Assembly (NCBI RefSeq): GCF_025147325.1
Contig: NZ_CP102262.1
Span: 1,984,001-2,048,000 of the forward strand
Length of the DNA stretch: 64,000 bases
Direction of reading: 5' to 3'
Origin: Bacteroides stercoris ATCC 43183
Lineage (GTDB): Bacteria; Bacteroidota; Bacteroidia; Bacteroidales; Bacteroidaceae
Numbering within the stretch: the first letter of the stretch is position 1; every line of letters starts with the position of its first letter. The notes beneath the pieces are model-generated. The model did no database searches. It was given only the letters and a program-made list of their open reading frames with translations, and was not told the DNA's origin. Below, one piece after another: positions 63,996 through 64,000 of this stretch. The position numbers were made by a program, and so were the translations under genes.

Positions 63996-64000
63996 GCCGT

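Overview
The window is a 64 kb stretch of a Bacteroides-type chromosome (Bacteroidales, probably genus Bacteroides). The evidence is gene content and signals: PPi-dependent phosphofructokinase, a type V (Mfa/FimA-like) pilus locus, a BACON/BspA-type surface lipoprotein, reverse rubrerythrin beside a Fur/PerR regulator, a stand-alone MetH activation domain, and promoters of the Bacteroides form TTTG-N19-21-TAnnTTTG with almost no Shine-Dalgarno sites. I saw no phage, insertion sequence, CRISPR, rRNA or tRNA; base composition looks uniform and most of it is core genome. The window opens just upstream of an unseen minus-strand gene (a -7 box at 9-16) and ends inside a glycoside hydrolase family 28 gene.

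Left part (1-9,100). A minus-strand run carries a GT2 polyprenol-phosphate sugar transferase, dihydroorotase (pyrC), a MetH-activation-domain protein, an ECF sigma factor, a four-helix membrane protein likely to modulate it, and a membrane metallophosphoesterase, with 3-4 bp gaps or short overlaps at several joints. Divergent to it is mfd.

Pilus locus (9,272-17,888, minus). Order from the promoter side: DUF3575 protein, DUF3868/OmpA-like protein, Mfa1-type major fimbrillin, Mfa2/FimB-type anchor, a second fimbrillin-like lipoprotein and a 1047-residue putative tip protein. Sites for lipid modification and a downstream arginine maturation site differ between polymerising subunits and the anchor.

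Middle (18,200-29,600). A YgiQ radical SAM operon (with a TusA-like protein lacking the catalytic cysteine), a large secreted amidase_3/golvesin-domain protein, and an amino-sugar pair: NagA plus a NagB-PIG-L fusion whose NagB half has lost its catalytic residues. Then come a SIMPL protein and a nitrilase/acyltransferase operon.

29,900-48,700. An RND efflux operon (adaptor, pump, outer-membrane factor), an SF1 helicase with a C-terminal DUF2726-like nuclease fold, pfp, a membrane-anchored GH25 lysozyme, prmA, an unusual low-complexity secreted protein followed by an OmpP1/FadL-type beta-barrel, a perR-rubrerythrin operon and nadE. The last two units are driven divergently by two back-to-back consensus promoters.

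48,700-64,000. A porin plus solute-binding-protein operon; a hybrid TPR histidine kinase with LuxR-type response regulator followed by four uncharacterised envelope genes ending in a BspA-like LRR lipoprotein; a 2-oxoacid:ferredoxin oxidoreductase operon containing an additional 57-residue membrane protein gene; a non-coding 22-bp-period repeat array; and the partial GH28 gene.
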